Shown one piece after another: positions 27,801 to 35,100 of a stretch of DNA of 64,000 nucleotides. The notes under the pieces are model-generated. The model was given only the letters and a program-made list of their open reading frames with translations, ran no database searches and was not told where the DNA came from. The stretch covers positions 97,501 to 161,500 of the forward strand of contig JACVVK020000373.1 in assembly GCA_018292915.2 (NCBI GenBank), in the 5' to 3' direction. Numbering within the stretch: the first letter of the stretch is position 1; each line of letters starts with the position of its first letter. The position numbers and the translations under genes were made by a program. The stretch is from Batillaria attramentaria (lineage: Eukaryota; Mollusca; Gastropoda; Batillariidae).

Positions 27801-27814
27801 AAATACGCCTTCAT
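890..27814 (-). CDS. FHAD1: FHAD1-like FHA-domain coiled-coil protein (23 exons, 3' end outside window)
   Basis: Exons in transcription order: 27719-27814, 26117-26323, 21639-21764, 21125-21371, 19736-19836, 19231-19347, 18200-18325, 16590-16760, 13614-13706, 13008-13094, 11871-12083, 11139-11378, 10237-10435, 8835-9023, 7656-7783, 6817-6933, 6170-6380, 5654-5777, 4840-5106, 4258-4390, 3364-3502, 2189-2418 and 890-1110. All internal borders are GT..AG and the phases join without a break over 3782 bp (1260 codons). Residues 1-101 are an FHA domain: GR at 23-24, His40, Asn58, Gly62-Thr63, Asn66. Residues 102-259 are Gln/Pro-rich. From 260 on the protein is almost all charged heptad coiled coil, with a short proline-rich insert near 900. 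This is the architecture of FHAD1 (forkhead-associated domain-containing protein 1, about 1400 aa in vertebrates), whose molecular role is poorly known. FHA domains bind phosphothreonine peptides. Small extra exons of phase 0 could have been missed. Confidence 0.9.
1343..1402 (+). repeat. SINE tail fragment
   Basis: The segment with ggaataccactgaaactggc followed by an A-rich stretch resembles the last 50 bases of the SINE at 34274-34773. Only the 3' tail is left. Confidence 0.45.
1580..1649. repeat. (AC)n microsatellite
   Basis: About 35 uninterrupted CA dinucleotides inside an FHAD1-like intron. Confidence 0.98.
1718..1892 (-). mobile_element. tRNA-derived SINE, family A, near full length
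   Basis: Reverse-strand copy of a six-member family in this window. The head has a tRNA-like B box (GAGTTCGATCCC type, here slightly changed). The body includes the reverse of TTTGTGCTGGCTTTTTCATC, and the tail is (GGGTG)n-like. An imperfect flanking duplication around aataatga is visible. Confidence 0.8.
1942..2083 (+). mobile_element. SINE family A, 5'-truncated, with 11-bp target duplication
   Basis: Plus-strand copy lacking the A-box half of the head. The 11-bp direct repeat caacactactc flanks it exactly at 1931-1941 and 2084-2094, as expected for LINE-type target-primed integration. Forms an inverted pair with the copy at 1718-1892. Confidence 0.85.
2189..2418 (-). CDS. FHAD1: FHAD1-like exon 22 (coiled coil)
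   Basis: Residues 1111-1187, [20 protein letters not shown] onward, with a less helical tail ([19 protein letters not shown]). Phase 1 in, 0 out; acceptor gtccacag, donor ACA|gtgagt. Confidence 0.88.
2798..3210 (+). mobile_element. tRNA-derived SINE, family C
   Basis: The tRNA-like head begins GGGGATTTGGTCTAGTGGTT with B box GGTTCGAGTCC near 2845-2858. A conserved body of about 300 bp and a CATAC-repeat tail follow. An inverted second copy is at 26451-26791. The flanks share atactca, perhaps a decayed target duplication. Confidence 0.8.
3364..3502 (-). CDS. FHAD1: FHAD1-like exon 21 (coiled coil)
   Basis: Residues 1065-1110. Contains [20 protein letters not shown] and then [17 protein letters not shown]. 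The donor is CCAT|gtgagt, phase 1. Confidence 0.88.
3688..3890. repeat. 38-bp tandem repeat, 5.3 copies
   Basis: Five copies of a 38-bp unit starting cattggagagaagttagtaa, followed by a 13-bp partial sixth copy. I see no difference between copies, which suggests very recent amplification. It lies in the intron between exons 20 and 21 of the FHAD1-like gene. Confidence 0.97.
3925..4095 (+). mobile_element. SINE family D, 5'-truncated
   Basis: Shares ttatccagctttcct, an A-rich stretch, gctgcac.g.ggcaacgc and gggaagca.cc with the complete copy at 7326-7640. The tRNA-like head is missing. Confidence 0.65.
4258..4390 (-). CDS. FHAD1: FHAD1-like exon 20 (coiled coil)
   Basis: Residues 1020-1064, [20 protein letters not shown] onward. 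Phase 2 in, 0 out; donor CAGGAG|gtgaga. Confidence 0.88.
4840..5106 (-). CDS. FHAD1: FHAD1-like exon 19 (coiled coil)
   Basis: Residues 931-1019, the longest exon seen. Includes [20 protein letters not shown] and [20 protein letters not shown]. Phase 2 at both ends; acceptor ccccacag. Confidence 0.92.
5654..5777 (-). CDS. FHAD1: FHAD1-like exon 18 (proline-rich break)
   Basis: Residues 890-930. The basic/proline motif [18 protein letters not shown] interrupts the coiled coil; PxxPxP could bind an SH3 domain (inference). Phase 1 in, 2 out. Confidence 0.87.
6170..6380 (-). CDS. FHAD1: FHAD1-like exon 17 (coiled coil)
   Basis: Residues 820-889, [20 protein letters not shown] onward. Strong heptads. 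The donor is GCAG|gtaatt, phase 1. Confidence 0.9.
6817..6933 (-). CDS. FHAD1: FHAD1-like exon 16 (coiled coil)
   Basis: Residues 781-819, [20 protein letters not shown] onward. Phase 0 at both ends; acceptor gtttcag, donor AAG|gtaaaa. Confidence 0.88.
7095..7180. repeat. (GT)n microsatellite
   Basis: About 43 GT dinucleotides within the intron between exons 15 and 16 of the FHAD1-like gene. Confidence 0.98.
7326..7640 (+). mobile_element. tRNA-derived SINE, family D
   Basis: The head ends in a B-box-like GGTTCGAGCCC at about 7428-7438. The body continues through ttatccagctttcctgccc to gggacaattaag and an A-rich tail. It stops about 15 bp from the donor of FHAD1-like exon 15. Confidence 0.65.
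7656..7783 (-). CDS. FHAD1: FHAD1-like exon 15 (coiled coil)
   Basis: Residues 738-780, [20 protein letters not shown] onward. Phase 1 in, 0 out; acceptor atttcag, donor CAG|gtcagt. A tRNA-derived SINE lies only about 15 bp inside the following intron. Confidence 0.87.
8835..9023 (-). CDS. FHAD1: FHAD1-like exon 14
   Basis: Residues 675-737. Starts [20 protein letters not shown], a Trp-rich segment continuing exon 13, then coiled coil. Phase 1 in and out. The acceptor (gtgtgtgacag) lies in the same repeat sequence found at the acceptor of exon 3. Confidence 0.9.
9028..9850. mobile_element. intronic repeat E1, copy 1, interrupted by a small TIR element
   Basis: Homologous along its length to 21768-22475. 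Shared anchors are CACACACAACCACAAA, caatacgtttgtcaggc, gtaccgcgta.tgagca, gatgtgtggtacaggtatg and cagaactcatta. Its left end touches the acceptor of FHAD1-like exon 14. The element at 9187-9530 interrupts it. No protein was recognised. Confidence 0.75.
9187..9530. mobile_element. hAT-like MITE (element R), copy 1
   Basis: Ends are AGGACGGGGAATTG and, inverted, AGGCAGGGGAATTG. Flanking 8-mers are gcatctgc and gcatctga. The paralogous repeat at 21.9 kb has a single ccatctga at the matching place, a related empty site. An 8-bp duplication is typical of hAT transposons. A second copy is at 12211-12530. Confidence 0.8.
10090..10210. repeat. (AAT)n with SINE-like 3' tail
   Basis: An ATA/AAT trinucleotide run is followed by tttacagggcgcctatcccc, a type of sequence seen at SINE or LINE 3' tails in invertebrates. 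No full element is visible. Confidence 0.4.
10237..10435 (-). CDS. FHAD1: FHAD1-like exon 13
   Basis: Residues 609-674. Contains a Trp-bearing segment ([20 protein letters not shown]) and two Cys, less coiled-coil-like than its neighbours, so possibly a small folded element. The donor is GAAG|gtaatt, phase 1. Confidence 0.88.
10640..10825 (-). mobile_element. degenerate tRNA-derived SINE
   Basis: Read on the minus strand it has an A-box-like ggtggtctagtggtgaag and a B-box-like ggtttgaatcacac, followed by a (GGGGGT)n stretch. Short and diverged; the family cannot be assigned. Confidence 0.45.
11139..11378 (-). CDS. FHAD1: FHAD1-like exon 12 (coiled coil)
   Basis: Residues 529-608. Begins [20 protein letters not shown], then acidic [20 protein letters not shown] heptads. 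Phase 0 at both ends; donor ATG|gtgagt. Confidence 0.9.
11871..12083 (-). CDS. FHAD1: FHAD1-like exon 11 (coiled coil)
   Basis: Residues 458-528. Long uninterrupted heptads ([20 protein letters not shown]). Phase 0 at both ends; acceptor ctccacag, donor GAG|gtaaga. Confidence 0.9.
12211..12530. mobile_element. hAT-like MITE (element R), copy 2
   Basis: Nearly the same sequence as 9187-9530. Terminal inverted repeats (C)AGGCTGGAG at both ends; flanking 8-mers taactatc and gaactata share six bases. Located in the intron between FHAD1-like exons 10 and 11. Confidence 0.8.
12744..12869 (-). mobile_element. SINE family A, truncated, with 12-bp target duplication
   Basis: Flanked exactly by cgggtttgtgat at 12732-12743 and 12870-12881. 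The tRNA head is mostly missing. Confidence 0.85.
13008..13094 (-). CDS. FHAD1: FHAD1-like exon 10 (coiled coil)
   Basis: Residues 429-457, [20 protein letters not shown] onward. Phase 0 at both ends; donor CGACAG|gtacac. Confidence 0.87.
13168..13453 (+). mobile_element. non-LTR retrotransposon 3' end (reverse transcriptase C-terminus)
   Basis: Plus-strand frame from 13173 to the TAG at 13407-13409 reads [20 protein letters not shown] followed by RLKTHLF. This is the usual C-terminal ending of RTE/CR1/L2-type endonuclease-reverse transcriptase ORFs in invertebrates. A short 3' UTR ends in a (CAT)n-like tail at 13443-13453. It is a dead 5'-truncated copy within an FHAD1-like intron. Confidence 0.75.
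13470..13577. mobile_element. fragment of TIR element related to 22635-23034
   Basis: Shares gactaaaatctgtgcag, the gcttt...ggaggaa stretch and the end gattttaagccctga with the copies at 22635-23034 and 23292-23650. The left end is missing. Confidence 0.6.
13614..13706 (-). CDS. FHAD1: FHAD1-like exon 9 (coiled coil)
   Basis: Residues 398-428, including [19 protein letters not shown]. Phase 0 at both ends; acceptor gccacag, donor AAG|gtaaac. Confidence 0.87.
13938..14070. repeat. compound (CA)n microsatellite
   Basis: Two CA arrays interrupted by ccacaccacacat, with a CG-rich alternating purine-pyrimidine edge (gcgcgcgtgcgc), a possible Z-DNA-forming stretch. Confidence 0.97.
14142..15890. 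other. intron sequence, nothing recognised
   Basis: No exon with correct phase or splice signals was found here. The segment near 14700-14770 (aagcgcctcgggcggatatg then a TTA repeat) resembles an invertebrate SINE/LINE tail. Confidence 0.5.
15914..15990. repeat. (CA)n microsatellite
   Basis: Long CA run with a single CT interruption near 15979. Confidence 0.97.
16590..16760 (-). CDS. FHAD1: FHAD1-like exon 8 (coiled coil)
   Basis: Residues 341-397. Heptad-rich, including [20 protein letters not shown]. Phase 0 at both ends; donor AACAAA|gtaaga. Confidence 0.85.
18200..18325 (-). CDS. FHAD1: FHAD1-like exon 7 (coiled coil)
   Basis: Residues 299-340. A short Gly/Asp-rich hinge ([10 protein letters not shown]) is followed by the helical segment [20 protein letters not shown]. 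Phase 0 at both ends; acceptor ttgcag, donor CAG|gtaac. Confidence 0.85.
18490..18665. repeat. dispersed repeat, uninterrupted copy
   Basis: Contains aatgtctgattactttctta and ggacaatattc.cgacaaatgtcct. The same sequence at 22560-23135 is split by the element at 22635-23034. Confidence 0.6.
18757..18831. repeat. (CA)n microsatellite
   Basis: About 37 CA units in the intron between FHAD1-like exons 6 and 7. Confidence 0.97.
19231..19347 (-). CDS. FHAD1: FHAD1-like exon 6 (coiled coil)
   Basis: Residues 260-298, [20 protein letters not shown] and then a Gln-rich heptad stretch. Phase 0 at both ends; acceptor gatgtag, donor CTACAG|gtacgg. Confidence 0.88.
19736..19836 (-). CDS. FHAD1: FHAD1-like exon 5
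   Basis: Residues 226-259, entering in phase 1 and leaving in phase 0. Ala/Gly/Pro-rich, ending [10 protein letters not shown] where the coiled coil begins. The acceptor is gatacag, the donor GAGAAG|gtaaat. Confidence 0.82.
19995..20162 (+). mobile_element. SINE family A, full length, with 13-bp target duplication
   Basis: Best copy of the family. The head GGGAGCTGGGGTGGTCGAAT runs to a B box GAGTTTGATCCC. The body contains TTTGTGCTGGCTTTTTCATT and the tail is cactcactcact. The direct repeat aaaggtcgctgca is at 19982-19994 and 20163-20175. Confidence 0.92.
21125..21371 (-). CDS. FHAD1: FHAD1-like exon 4 (Ala/Gln/Pro-rich linker)
   Basis: Residues 144-225. Starts [14 protein letters not shown], then many Pro, then a basic segment ([19 protein letters not shown]) that could be a phosphorylation or targeting site. 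The donor is CAAG|gtaaga, phase 1. Linker of the FHA domain to the coiled coil; low conservation is expected. Confidence 0.85.
21639..21764 (-). CDS. FHAD1: FHAD1-like exon 3 (glutamine-rich)
   Basis: Residues 102-143, ending in a run of eight Gln encoded by mixed CAA/CAG codons. Phase 0 at both ends. The acceptor lies in a GT-rich sequence (gtgtgtgcag) belonging to an intronic repeat that also sits at the acceptor of exon 14. Confidence 0.85.
21768..22475. mobile_element. intronic repeat E1, copy 2, interrupted by a different MITE
   Basis: Homologue of 9028-9850. It touches the acceptor of FHAD1-like exon 3 with the same 16-mer CACACACAACCACAAA. It carries the insertion at 22102-22324 but lacks the insertion present in copy 1. 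Confidence 0.75.
22102..22324. mobile_element. 223-bp MITE with 18-bp inverted ends
   Basis: Ends are CAGCGATCATCAAATGTG and, inverted, CAGCGATCGTCAAATGCG. Flanked by aaagaaa on both sides; copy 1 of E1 near 9695 has the uninterrupted ccgaagaaagtc. The internal motif GCCATTCGGGCTAC occurs twice. Confidence 0.8.
22635..23034. mobile_element. hAT-like TIR element with CAGGG ends
   Basis: Ends are CAGGGTTTAAAATGG and, inverted, CAGGGCTTAAAATC. Related copies at 23292-23650 and 13470-13577. Contains a C15 run with A run at 22658-22681. Splits a dispersed repeat whose intact version is at 18490-18665. Confidence 0.75.
23292..23650. mobile_element. hAT-like TIR element with CAGGG ends, second copy
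   Basis: Ends are CAGGGTTTGAAATGG and, inverted, CAGGGTGTAAAATC. The interior follows 22635-23034 with many changes, including a T/A homopolymer insertion near 23400. Confidence 0.7.
23660..26092. other. intron sequence, nothing recognised
   Basis: Part of the 4.3-kb intron between FHAD1-like exons 2 and 3. AT-rich, with no exon-like open stretch in the needed phase. Confidence 0.5.
26117..26323 (-). CDS. FHAD1: FHAD1-like exon 2 (core of FHA domain)
   Basis: Residues 33-101. Carries the phosphopeptide-binding loop residues His40 (YQHAVIEY), Asn58 ([11 protein letters not shown]), Gly62, Thr63 and Asn66. The acceptor is tgtgcag, the donor gtaagt, both in phase 0. The Ser usually found three residues before the His is replaced (VDYQH). 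Confidence 0.93.
26451..26791 (-). mobile_element. tRNA-derived SINE, family C, second copy
   Basis: Inverted relative of 2798-3210. On the minus strand it starts ggggatttagtctagaggtt and ends with the same CATAC-rich tail. The B-box region is mutated. It lies in FHAD1-like intron 1. Confidence 0.78.
27719..27814 (-). CDS. FHAD1: FHAD1-like exon 1 (start codon, FHA strands 1-2)
   Basis: Residues 1-32. Begins [15 protein letters not shown], the usual start of FHAD1 proteins, and contains the FHA signature TIGREGCDL with Gly23 and Arg24. The donor is CAG|gtgagg, phase 0. The ATG at 27814 is the natural start because the FHA fold begins immediately. Confidence 0.92.
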
Positions 27815-28450
27815 TTCGGAGAATTTATGTTGCACTGTCCCATAAAACACACAGAAATGGCCCAACTAGCGCGTGCTTGTTAGTTCCGACACTTCTGCTT
27901 AGCGCGCTGGCAAGTGCCCGTCGTTTCAAGAGGAATGACCACGATGCATCTTTCTTGGGCTGCTTAGATGTTTCAGGGTCACTCCTGTCCACAGGAAAAA
28001 TCACAAGCGAAGGTAATCGGCCTTTGTTTCCACCGGCTGGATGCGTGCAAGATTTCGATGATCCTCTTTGAGCGGGCCTCCCAACAACGAGGCCATTGAC
28101 ATAACAACGACCAAAACATCCGCACTCTCTAACCTAGAAACTATTTATGTCAAATTTCGGCTCTAGTTTGAGAGTGTTGATAAAAATACTTCCCTAAATG
28201 AAGAGCATATTTTTATTTTGTGCCGTTTACTTCAGGAAAACTTGTGTGATGCGCTAAATTAAATCGGAATGTGTAGACTAGATAGGGTAAAAAATGTTGG
28301 ATTGAGGCTAGCAACGTGTCTCCATTTTGGATCGGTCCCTTTCCTACTTAGCCGTGGCTCACGTACCCATTGCGCTCAATTACAAGGCGTCCCGCTATAG
28401 CGCAGAGGTACAGTCAGCGGTTTTACTGTAACTCCGAGTCAGCAACTAAC
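27815..28450 (-). promoter_or_regulatory. 5' flank and likely promoter of the FHAD1-like gene
   Basis: Upstream of the ATG at 27814 the sequence is richer in CpG than the introns. I see no TATA box at a fixed distance and cannot place the start of transcription. Confidence 0.4.
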
Positions 28451-31400
28451 GAACTGAAGTAGCGCCCCTTTATTTGTGTGATTTAGTTTCGATTTTAAAT
28501 CTGTTTTTGTTGTCATAATTGTTTTCATATTGAATGTATTACCTGTGTTCCTCATTACCCACATGTCGTTTATGTAGACTGATCTTGCGACTGTACATCA
28601 CTGCATGATTTCATAAAATAACCCGTTTTTTTAAATCGCATTTTCGTCCTTTCCTTTTTTTTAGCTATGATGGTACTGCTATATTGTAAATACTGTGATT
28701 ACGTCTCAGTTTTGTACTTTAAACACACTGTACACATTGTGCATGCAGGGGGAAAAAAATAGGTGGCACTTTGATAATGGTGACAGCCCAGCAGAGAGCA
28801 GCTAGCCCAAATTTCCAAGTACACATAATGAGATAATGTAGATCTATATGCATGTGTCCATACCAATATACCATACACACCGATTCCAATGTGAAGTTCT
28901 CCACAGAAATGCAGCTATGTCATTTGCATCCTTGTGTGAGTGTTCAAACAATTCATTTGTTTGAAAAGTGTCATCACAAAACATGAATTATCTGTATAAC
29001 TCCTTTATTTTCAGTTTTCACCGCATATCTAGAGAGTTCTTTTGGTTGTTGGTTTGTTGTCGTCGTTTTTGTGGTTTCACTAGAAATCGAGCGAGAGAGA
29101 GAGAGAGAGAAAATAAACACCATGTTTCAGTGATGAAACAGTTTTTTAATCAGACATGCAACAAGCAAAATGTTATTTTATTTTCTACATTATGTTATTG
29201 TTTGAACATTGGACAAATCTAAGCTATGATACAAGCACATTAACAACAGAACTCTAAATCTGATGTCTGACCAGTGTCTGGCTTGTTCGTGCACTGTGTG
29301 CATACATTCAGTCACTATCAACAGTCATTTCTCATACCACCAGTTCCACTACATAAAAATGATCAGATATATATATACCAACATTTCAAAATCTCACAGA
29401 ACCTGCTCACAAAAAGAAAACAGAAGATTGCACGAGTCATCTAGAGGAATTAACAATAGCTATTACCTATGTACATCAACTGTACCTACACATGTATGTT
29501 TTGTGTTGCCATAGGAATGTGCATGCGATTAAAAAAGGTTAAGATTTACACCTTGGTCAAAATGTTTCTATTGTAGAACCCATCACTGATGCTGACCTTT
29601 TCAACAGCTGCCCAACCAGGCAAAGAATCACGCAAAAGAAAAAAAAATGGAGAACAGGTACATGAACATTTGTACTTGTAATTAGTAAAGAAACGCAATG
29701 CATCTGTCAGTATGATCAACACCATACTGGTATCACGCATACATGTGCGTCAGATGCGTCACAAAGAAAAACGTAATTCTCAAGAAAGTTAAAACAAATG
29801 ATCATACTACGTAACAAAGAACACACACAAATGTCCTCCAAGCATGTTACAAGCATGTACGTGTGGCCACGGCCACACACACTGTCTGTATTTTCACCAT
29901 TTATGCATTTTCAATTGCTGCTACCAGTGTCAGATGGTCACTAAAGATTTAGACTTATCCTCGCATACGAAGCACACAGCCGCTGCTCGGTGTTCCATTC
30001 CTACCATAAGAGTGCGTAAAGGAGGGTGTGCTCGAGTCAAGACCACTCTAAAAATGTCAAACAACTGGGGTTGAAACAGTTGCCACAATGACTGTCTCAC
30101 TGGTTATCACACCTCCTGCACCCGAAACACAAATGAACTTCTATATGGCACATACATCACATTTACACATGAACTGTGTGTGTGCATGTGCACATGTGTA
30201 TGCCCACCCCTCCACTCCACACACACACTTAAAAAAGAAAACAAAAGTCTGATCAGCAGCCTGACACAATAAAATTTAGACATGACATTACAAACATTCA
30301 AAATTATCGCAATATATGATACGTAGCTGCAGGAATGCCCAACACACTAGAGACCAAACAATCAGACAATAGGTGACTTTTTCACAGATGGATGACATTC
30401 CCATACTGAGTTTTGAATGAAAGGAATAAGCAAGCAAGCAAAGGAATGACAGCAAGTTTCTTCAACACACACACATGACCATTTTGTCAACAGAGCTAGC
30501 AACCAAGCTATATGCACCGTCCAACACAATGAGAAATACATGTGCCAAACGGACACTAACAGATATAACCCCAATTACTATACAAGAGTTTTTTTCCTTG
30601 AAAAGATCTCAGCTAGAGAAAAGTGCCTTATGTTATCAGTTGTTACACTCTATTTCATTTGTGTGAAACACAGCATACAATCACACTGAGAATCATCCCT
30701 TTCTAACATATACATGAAAATCTGATTTCCATCTAATCTGAAACATTCAAAACCACCACCAGTGCACACATATATTTCTCAGTCACACTTTGCCACGACA
30801 AACAAGACTTTGTACACATACATGTGAAAAAGGATGACATTTTGTGCCAAACTGCATACATGAACACAGAATTTTCAGTCCAAAGACATGCAGTGCAGTA
30901 TGCAAATTAAAAAATCATTATCATAGTGAAATCTGTGTAGCAAAGATCTTCCATAGCTCTTACCACCATAACGTTTACAAAGCGCTCACTTGCTTGTATG
31001 GTGATTGATATTCTATGTTAAGAGACATGTCTCCTCTGAAATACTCTACCAGTTCTTACCTACAGCCTTTGGGAAATCAAGGCCCATGTACCATGGACGC
31101 GATAAGCACTTATATCCTTTTCCTGGAGAAAGGTAGATTACATAAATATATACATAAATGTATAGGTACATGTACAACTGACTTTGCAGATTCTTTCACT
31201 GACAAGTTTACTTTCAAGGGCATCAAATCAGCAAACAGGAATGAAATGTTTTAAAAACAAAACAGTAACAAAACTGTTTCTTTCGAAAGACTGAAAGAGC
31301 ATGCATTTTTCATGACTTGAAAGAATGCACTTTACATTTTCCCCTAACACATACATACACACATTGAGCTCATACTACTGCGGGTGGGGGTGGGTGTTTG

Positions 31401-32150
31401 GGTGTTTGGGTGTTTAACGTCCTTTTCCACCACATAGGGCGATATCAAAGACGGGGCAACGATGAAAAAGCCAGCACAAATATTTGGCCCCAGCCGGGAT
31501 CGAACTCACGACCCGAGCAGTAGAAGTCCAACGCTCTACCATTCGACCACCCCGGCTCCCACTCATACTACTGCATGCATTATGTACAAATGAGAAGATG
31601 GATAATACATCAGTGAGCTAACATGTCTCCTGGAGGAAATGTCACAGCCTGATATCATGAAATATGGAGGAATCAGAGGAAAGAAACAAACCAACAGGAT
31701 TTGCCATGATTGGCAGCATGATACCCTGCCCATCCCCCACAATCAACATGATACTAGCCTACTGAATAAAGAAAACATCACAAATTACTTCTCAATAAAA
31801 CATCCTACAAGAAATTCGGGGTCTGAATTCACTGTATGACAAGTTCACTATTTTGACACCGTAAGTCATCTAGTGAAACTGAGAGACAGTACGGTGCATG
31901 TGCAGGTCAACCTTATGCAGGCTTTAAAGTCCGAATTACTGTATTATGATGATGCGGACTTCACATAACTTCAAGTTCATGGAGGAAATCTTTGTTTTGG
32001 GAACAACAGATCTCACCCATGCACTAAAACTGATTTCAAAGCGTTCTCGAGAATGTGAAACTGATTGTGAATTGTATTCACAAATGTCTGCTAAAACTAT
32101 GCTGTGAAAACAGAGTCTCGACCCCACGAGTAGCAGGTCAGATACGCAGG
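28451..32150. other. spacer between FHAD1-like and NECAP genes, including NECAP 3' UTR
   Basis: The NECAP stop codon is at 32151-32153 and its 3' UTR must lie to the left. I cannot identify the polyadenylation site. Apart from the SINE at 31382-31561 and a (GA)n at 29091-29110, no coding region or repeat was recognised. Confidence 0.5.
31382..31561 (-). mobile_element. SINE family A, full length, with 13-bp target duplication
   Basis: Reverse-strand copy flanked by ctcatactactgc at 31369-31381 and 31562-31574. The head reads GGGAGCCGGGGTGGTCGAAT on the minus strand. Confidence 0.92.
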
Positions 32151-32199
32151 TCAGAACTGAACCCAGTTGTCTCCACTACTTGAATCTGGTCCTGACGCG
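32151..32199 (-). CDS. NECAP1: NECAP exon 7 (C-terminal WVQF)
   Basis: Short last exon, [16 protein letters not shown] and TGA. The terminal WVQF is the hallmark AP-2 alpha-ear ligand of NECAPs and confirms the join. Acceptor ctgtttcag. Confidence 0.94.
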
Positions 32200-35100
32200 C
32201 TGAAACAGAAAATACATGTAAGACAATGAATGACTCTGAATTCTGGGTGCAGTTAACTGAGTCAAGGTCAAAGTCACAAATAATGTGATCTTGAACTTTG
32301 GCAATGCCACAGAAAAATGTGCGTTTCAAAGTACAAAACCATTCCTCTGCAAATTTTGGCTTGCTGCTTATAGTTCTTGATGTAGAGTTACTGAAAAAAG
32401 TGATAAAACATTAGATATCAGAATTTTCTTCAAGTCTTGTGACCTTGACATTTTGGGCACTCGCAATGACACAGCTGGAAAGGACTTATCATCAACTATC
32501 ACTGTGCCGAGTTTCTACTAGTCCTAGTTTGATGGGACATCTCTCCACCTTAGTCAGAAAATAATCAGACAATTACAAGAACAAATCGGTCTGTGACCCA
32601 ATGTCAGATGTGACAGGGATACAGTGTTCCTTGTGATTCGAAATACAAGGGTCCAGGGGACCCTCTCTTCATATTTCTGAGGGTCCTTTTGTAAATAAAG
32701 AGGGTCCATAATCTTTTGGTATAAAAAGCCTGAAAGTCAAAACCATTTGTTGCTGTTGTTTACTAGAGTAATCAAGTAAAAGAGATGTATGTGAATTGTA
32801 GTGTGTCAGCCACAGCAAATCAGCAAGGTAAGGAACCCACACGCTTACCCAAGAGCATTATGATTGGACAATAAGTGTCCTGGAGTGCTTAAGCCAATCA
32901 GATTCTGTTATGCACAATGGCTCAGTGGAAATGCAATGCTGCACGTGTCCACTGCTAGTTACAGATCACGTTTTGTTCACGAGTTTCCGGGGGAGTGTTG
33001 AAAAAATATTGTTTGCCTGGCAAGACCAAAAACGTATGGCATGCTGTTCTCAAATTTGTGTGTCAATTTAAGAGTTTTGTGCGTACAAATATGCACACCT
33101 GTGTGTAATCAGGAACACTGTGGATATAAAACCCTGCAGGTTTCACAACATTAACTAACAGGACAGTAAATAACGCCACCCTCATGGTAGTTAGTCCCCT
33201 CACCTGCTATTATTTGCGCTTGCAAAGTCCCCCCAGACATCTGCAGACCCTGATGACTGGTTCTGTGGCTGAGGTGCCAGAGGAGTTGCATTTGTTGTTT
33301 CACTTGGATCTAGATCAAACAATAGATCAACGCTGGACGTGCCGCCGCCGCTGGTCGGGGCCACGGGGTTGGGTGCTGGAGCTGACACAAAACCTGTATT
33401 CGCTGCCGAGGAGGGTGGGGGGATGGCGGATCCGCCAGGAGGAGGAAGCTTGATACCCCCGGAACTAGGTGGGGGAGGGAGTATGCCGCCCATGCCCCGA
33501 GGCTTTGGCCTGGCTTTCGCAAAATCCCCTTTCTTATTCTGCAATAGATGTGTGGGAAATAAAACTCTGTTGTTAGAGAAAACACTTTCACAGGAGACAA
33601 AGGTGTGTAGGTGATTGTAGCCATTCATTAGCAGTGTAACATTCAGCACCAACTTGACTATAAATGACTTCATATTTTAGCCTTTAAAAAATTTGTTTGA
33701 GAAACTCTGACCCTCTGACCAAGTGTACAAGTTTATAACAGAGTAGACAACTCCTGAATCACTATGAACTGGAGAATGGGCCCAGATGCTTATCTAATCC
33801 ATTGACCTTAGCCCGTTTTTCCTGACCACAGCAGACTGAAATAGTGGGGACATTTTAGTATTTTTTACATGTATACATCTGGCACTGACCCCAATGTTAA
33901 GTGTGATTGTCTGTCCTTCCTTGAAGCCCAAGTCAAGTTTTGGTCCTGACTGCAACTCCTGTGTGGTCTTCACTGCTTCTGCTTCTTGTTTGATCCATCT
34001 ATGAACGAATAAAAAAAATGTATCACACATGCAGACAGTTGCTCTGTGTGTGTACCACGCTTTCAAAGTAAAAGTGCCTCCGAAATGCCCTTCAATTCAA
34101 ACTACATGTCACGTATGATACTAATGATACCATTACAATGCAATGGTCTGTACTCTGAAATTTATGGGACCATATATATGTCAAATAGGACAACTACAAA
34201 AGTACAACATGCAGATGCCCCCACCCCCTCCCCCTTTTCACAGAACCTACAGAAATCAAGGAAGAATGAGGAACCGGCCCCCGTAGTGTAGTGGTTAGCA
34301 CTTCGGACTATGGACCGGGAGACCCGGGTTCGAGTCCCAGCCGAGGCAAGCGGGATTTTTCCTACCTAGGTCGGCTCCTACCCAGAGCGGGTGTGCTATG
34401 GGCCCAATGGGGAGGCTGTTGCCACACAGCCGAGATTCACCCACTTCACGGGTGCGACTTTGGGGGTGCTTCCCTTGGTATGACACGTCTTCTGATGTGG
34501 ATGATTACACGGCCGGCACCGCAGGTGCCGTAGTTCCCGGGCCTGGTGAACGCCGGGATATTTATGACAGGAAGCGTGGAATGCGGCCCTGTCCCGCAGT
34601 CCCAAACCACATGGACCTCCATAGCATCATCTTACCATCATCCTCATCTCCATCATCACGCATAATAAAAAATTGTCCCAGCCCTCGAGCCCTCCGTGGA
34701 TTCCACCCATGACCTGGGAGGAACACCACAGGAGCTGGCAAAAAGAGTTGGGGCAGCAAAAAAAAAAAAAAAAAAGGAAGAATGAGGAAATGGTTCTCAA
34801 GTATGATGTCCAAATTACACCAGTGAAGATTTTTTAGTAAATGAAAGCAAAATACTAGTGCAATTGTTAGAGCTAGGACTGAGAAAGAAGAATTCGTGGC
34901 TGGCTTACTTGAAATGGTCTTGTAAAGAGACGTTCAAATCAAAAGAGTCAGATCGATCTGCAAAGCCAATCCCAATGAAAGCACTCCTCCCTGAAAATAT
35001 AAAAGGAGAAAAAAATGACCTTTCAAGCTTCATACTATAATAGTCTCCAAAACTCATTCACATGGTCTTCAACATACTGAAACTTATCGATGTTGTTCAA

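Noticed and set aside
34276..34345. True tRNA gene
   Set aside because: Same reason: a body and poly(A) tail follow, and a target duplication flanks the whole 500 bp.
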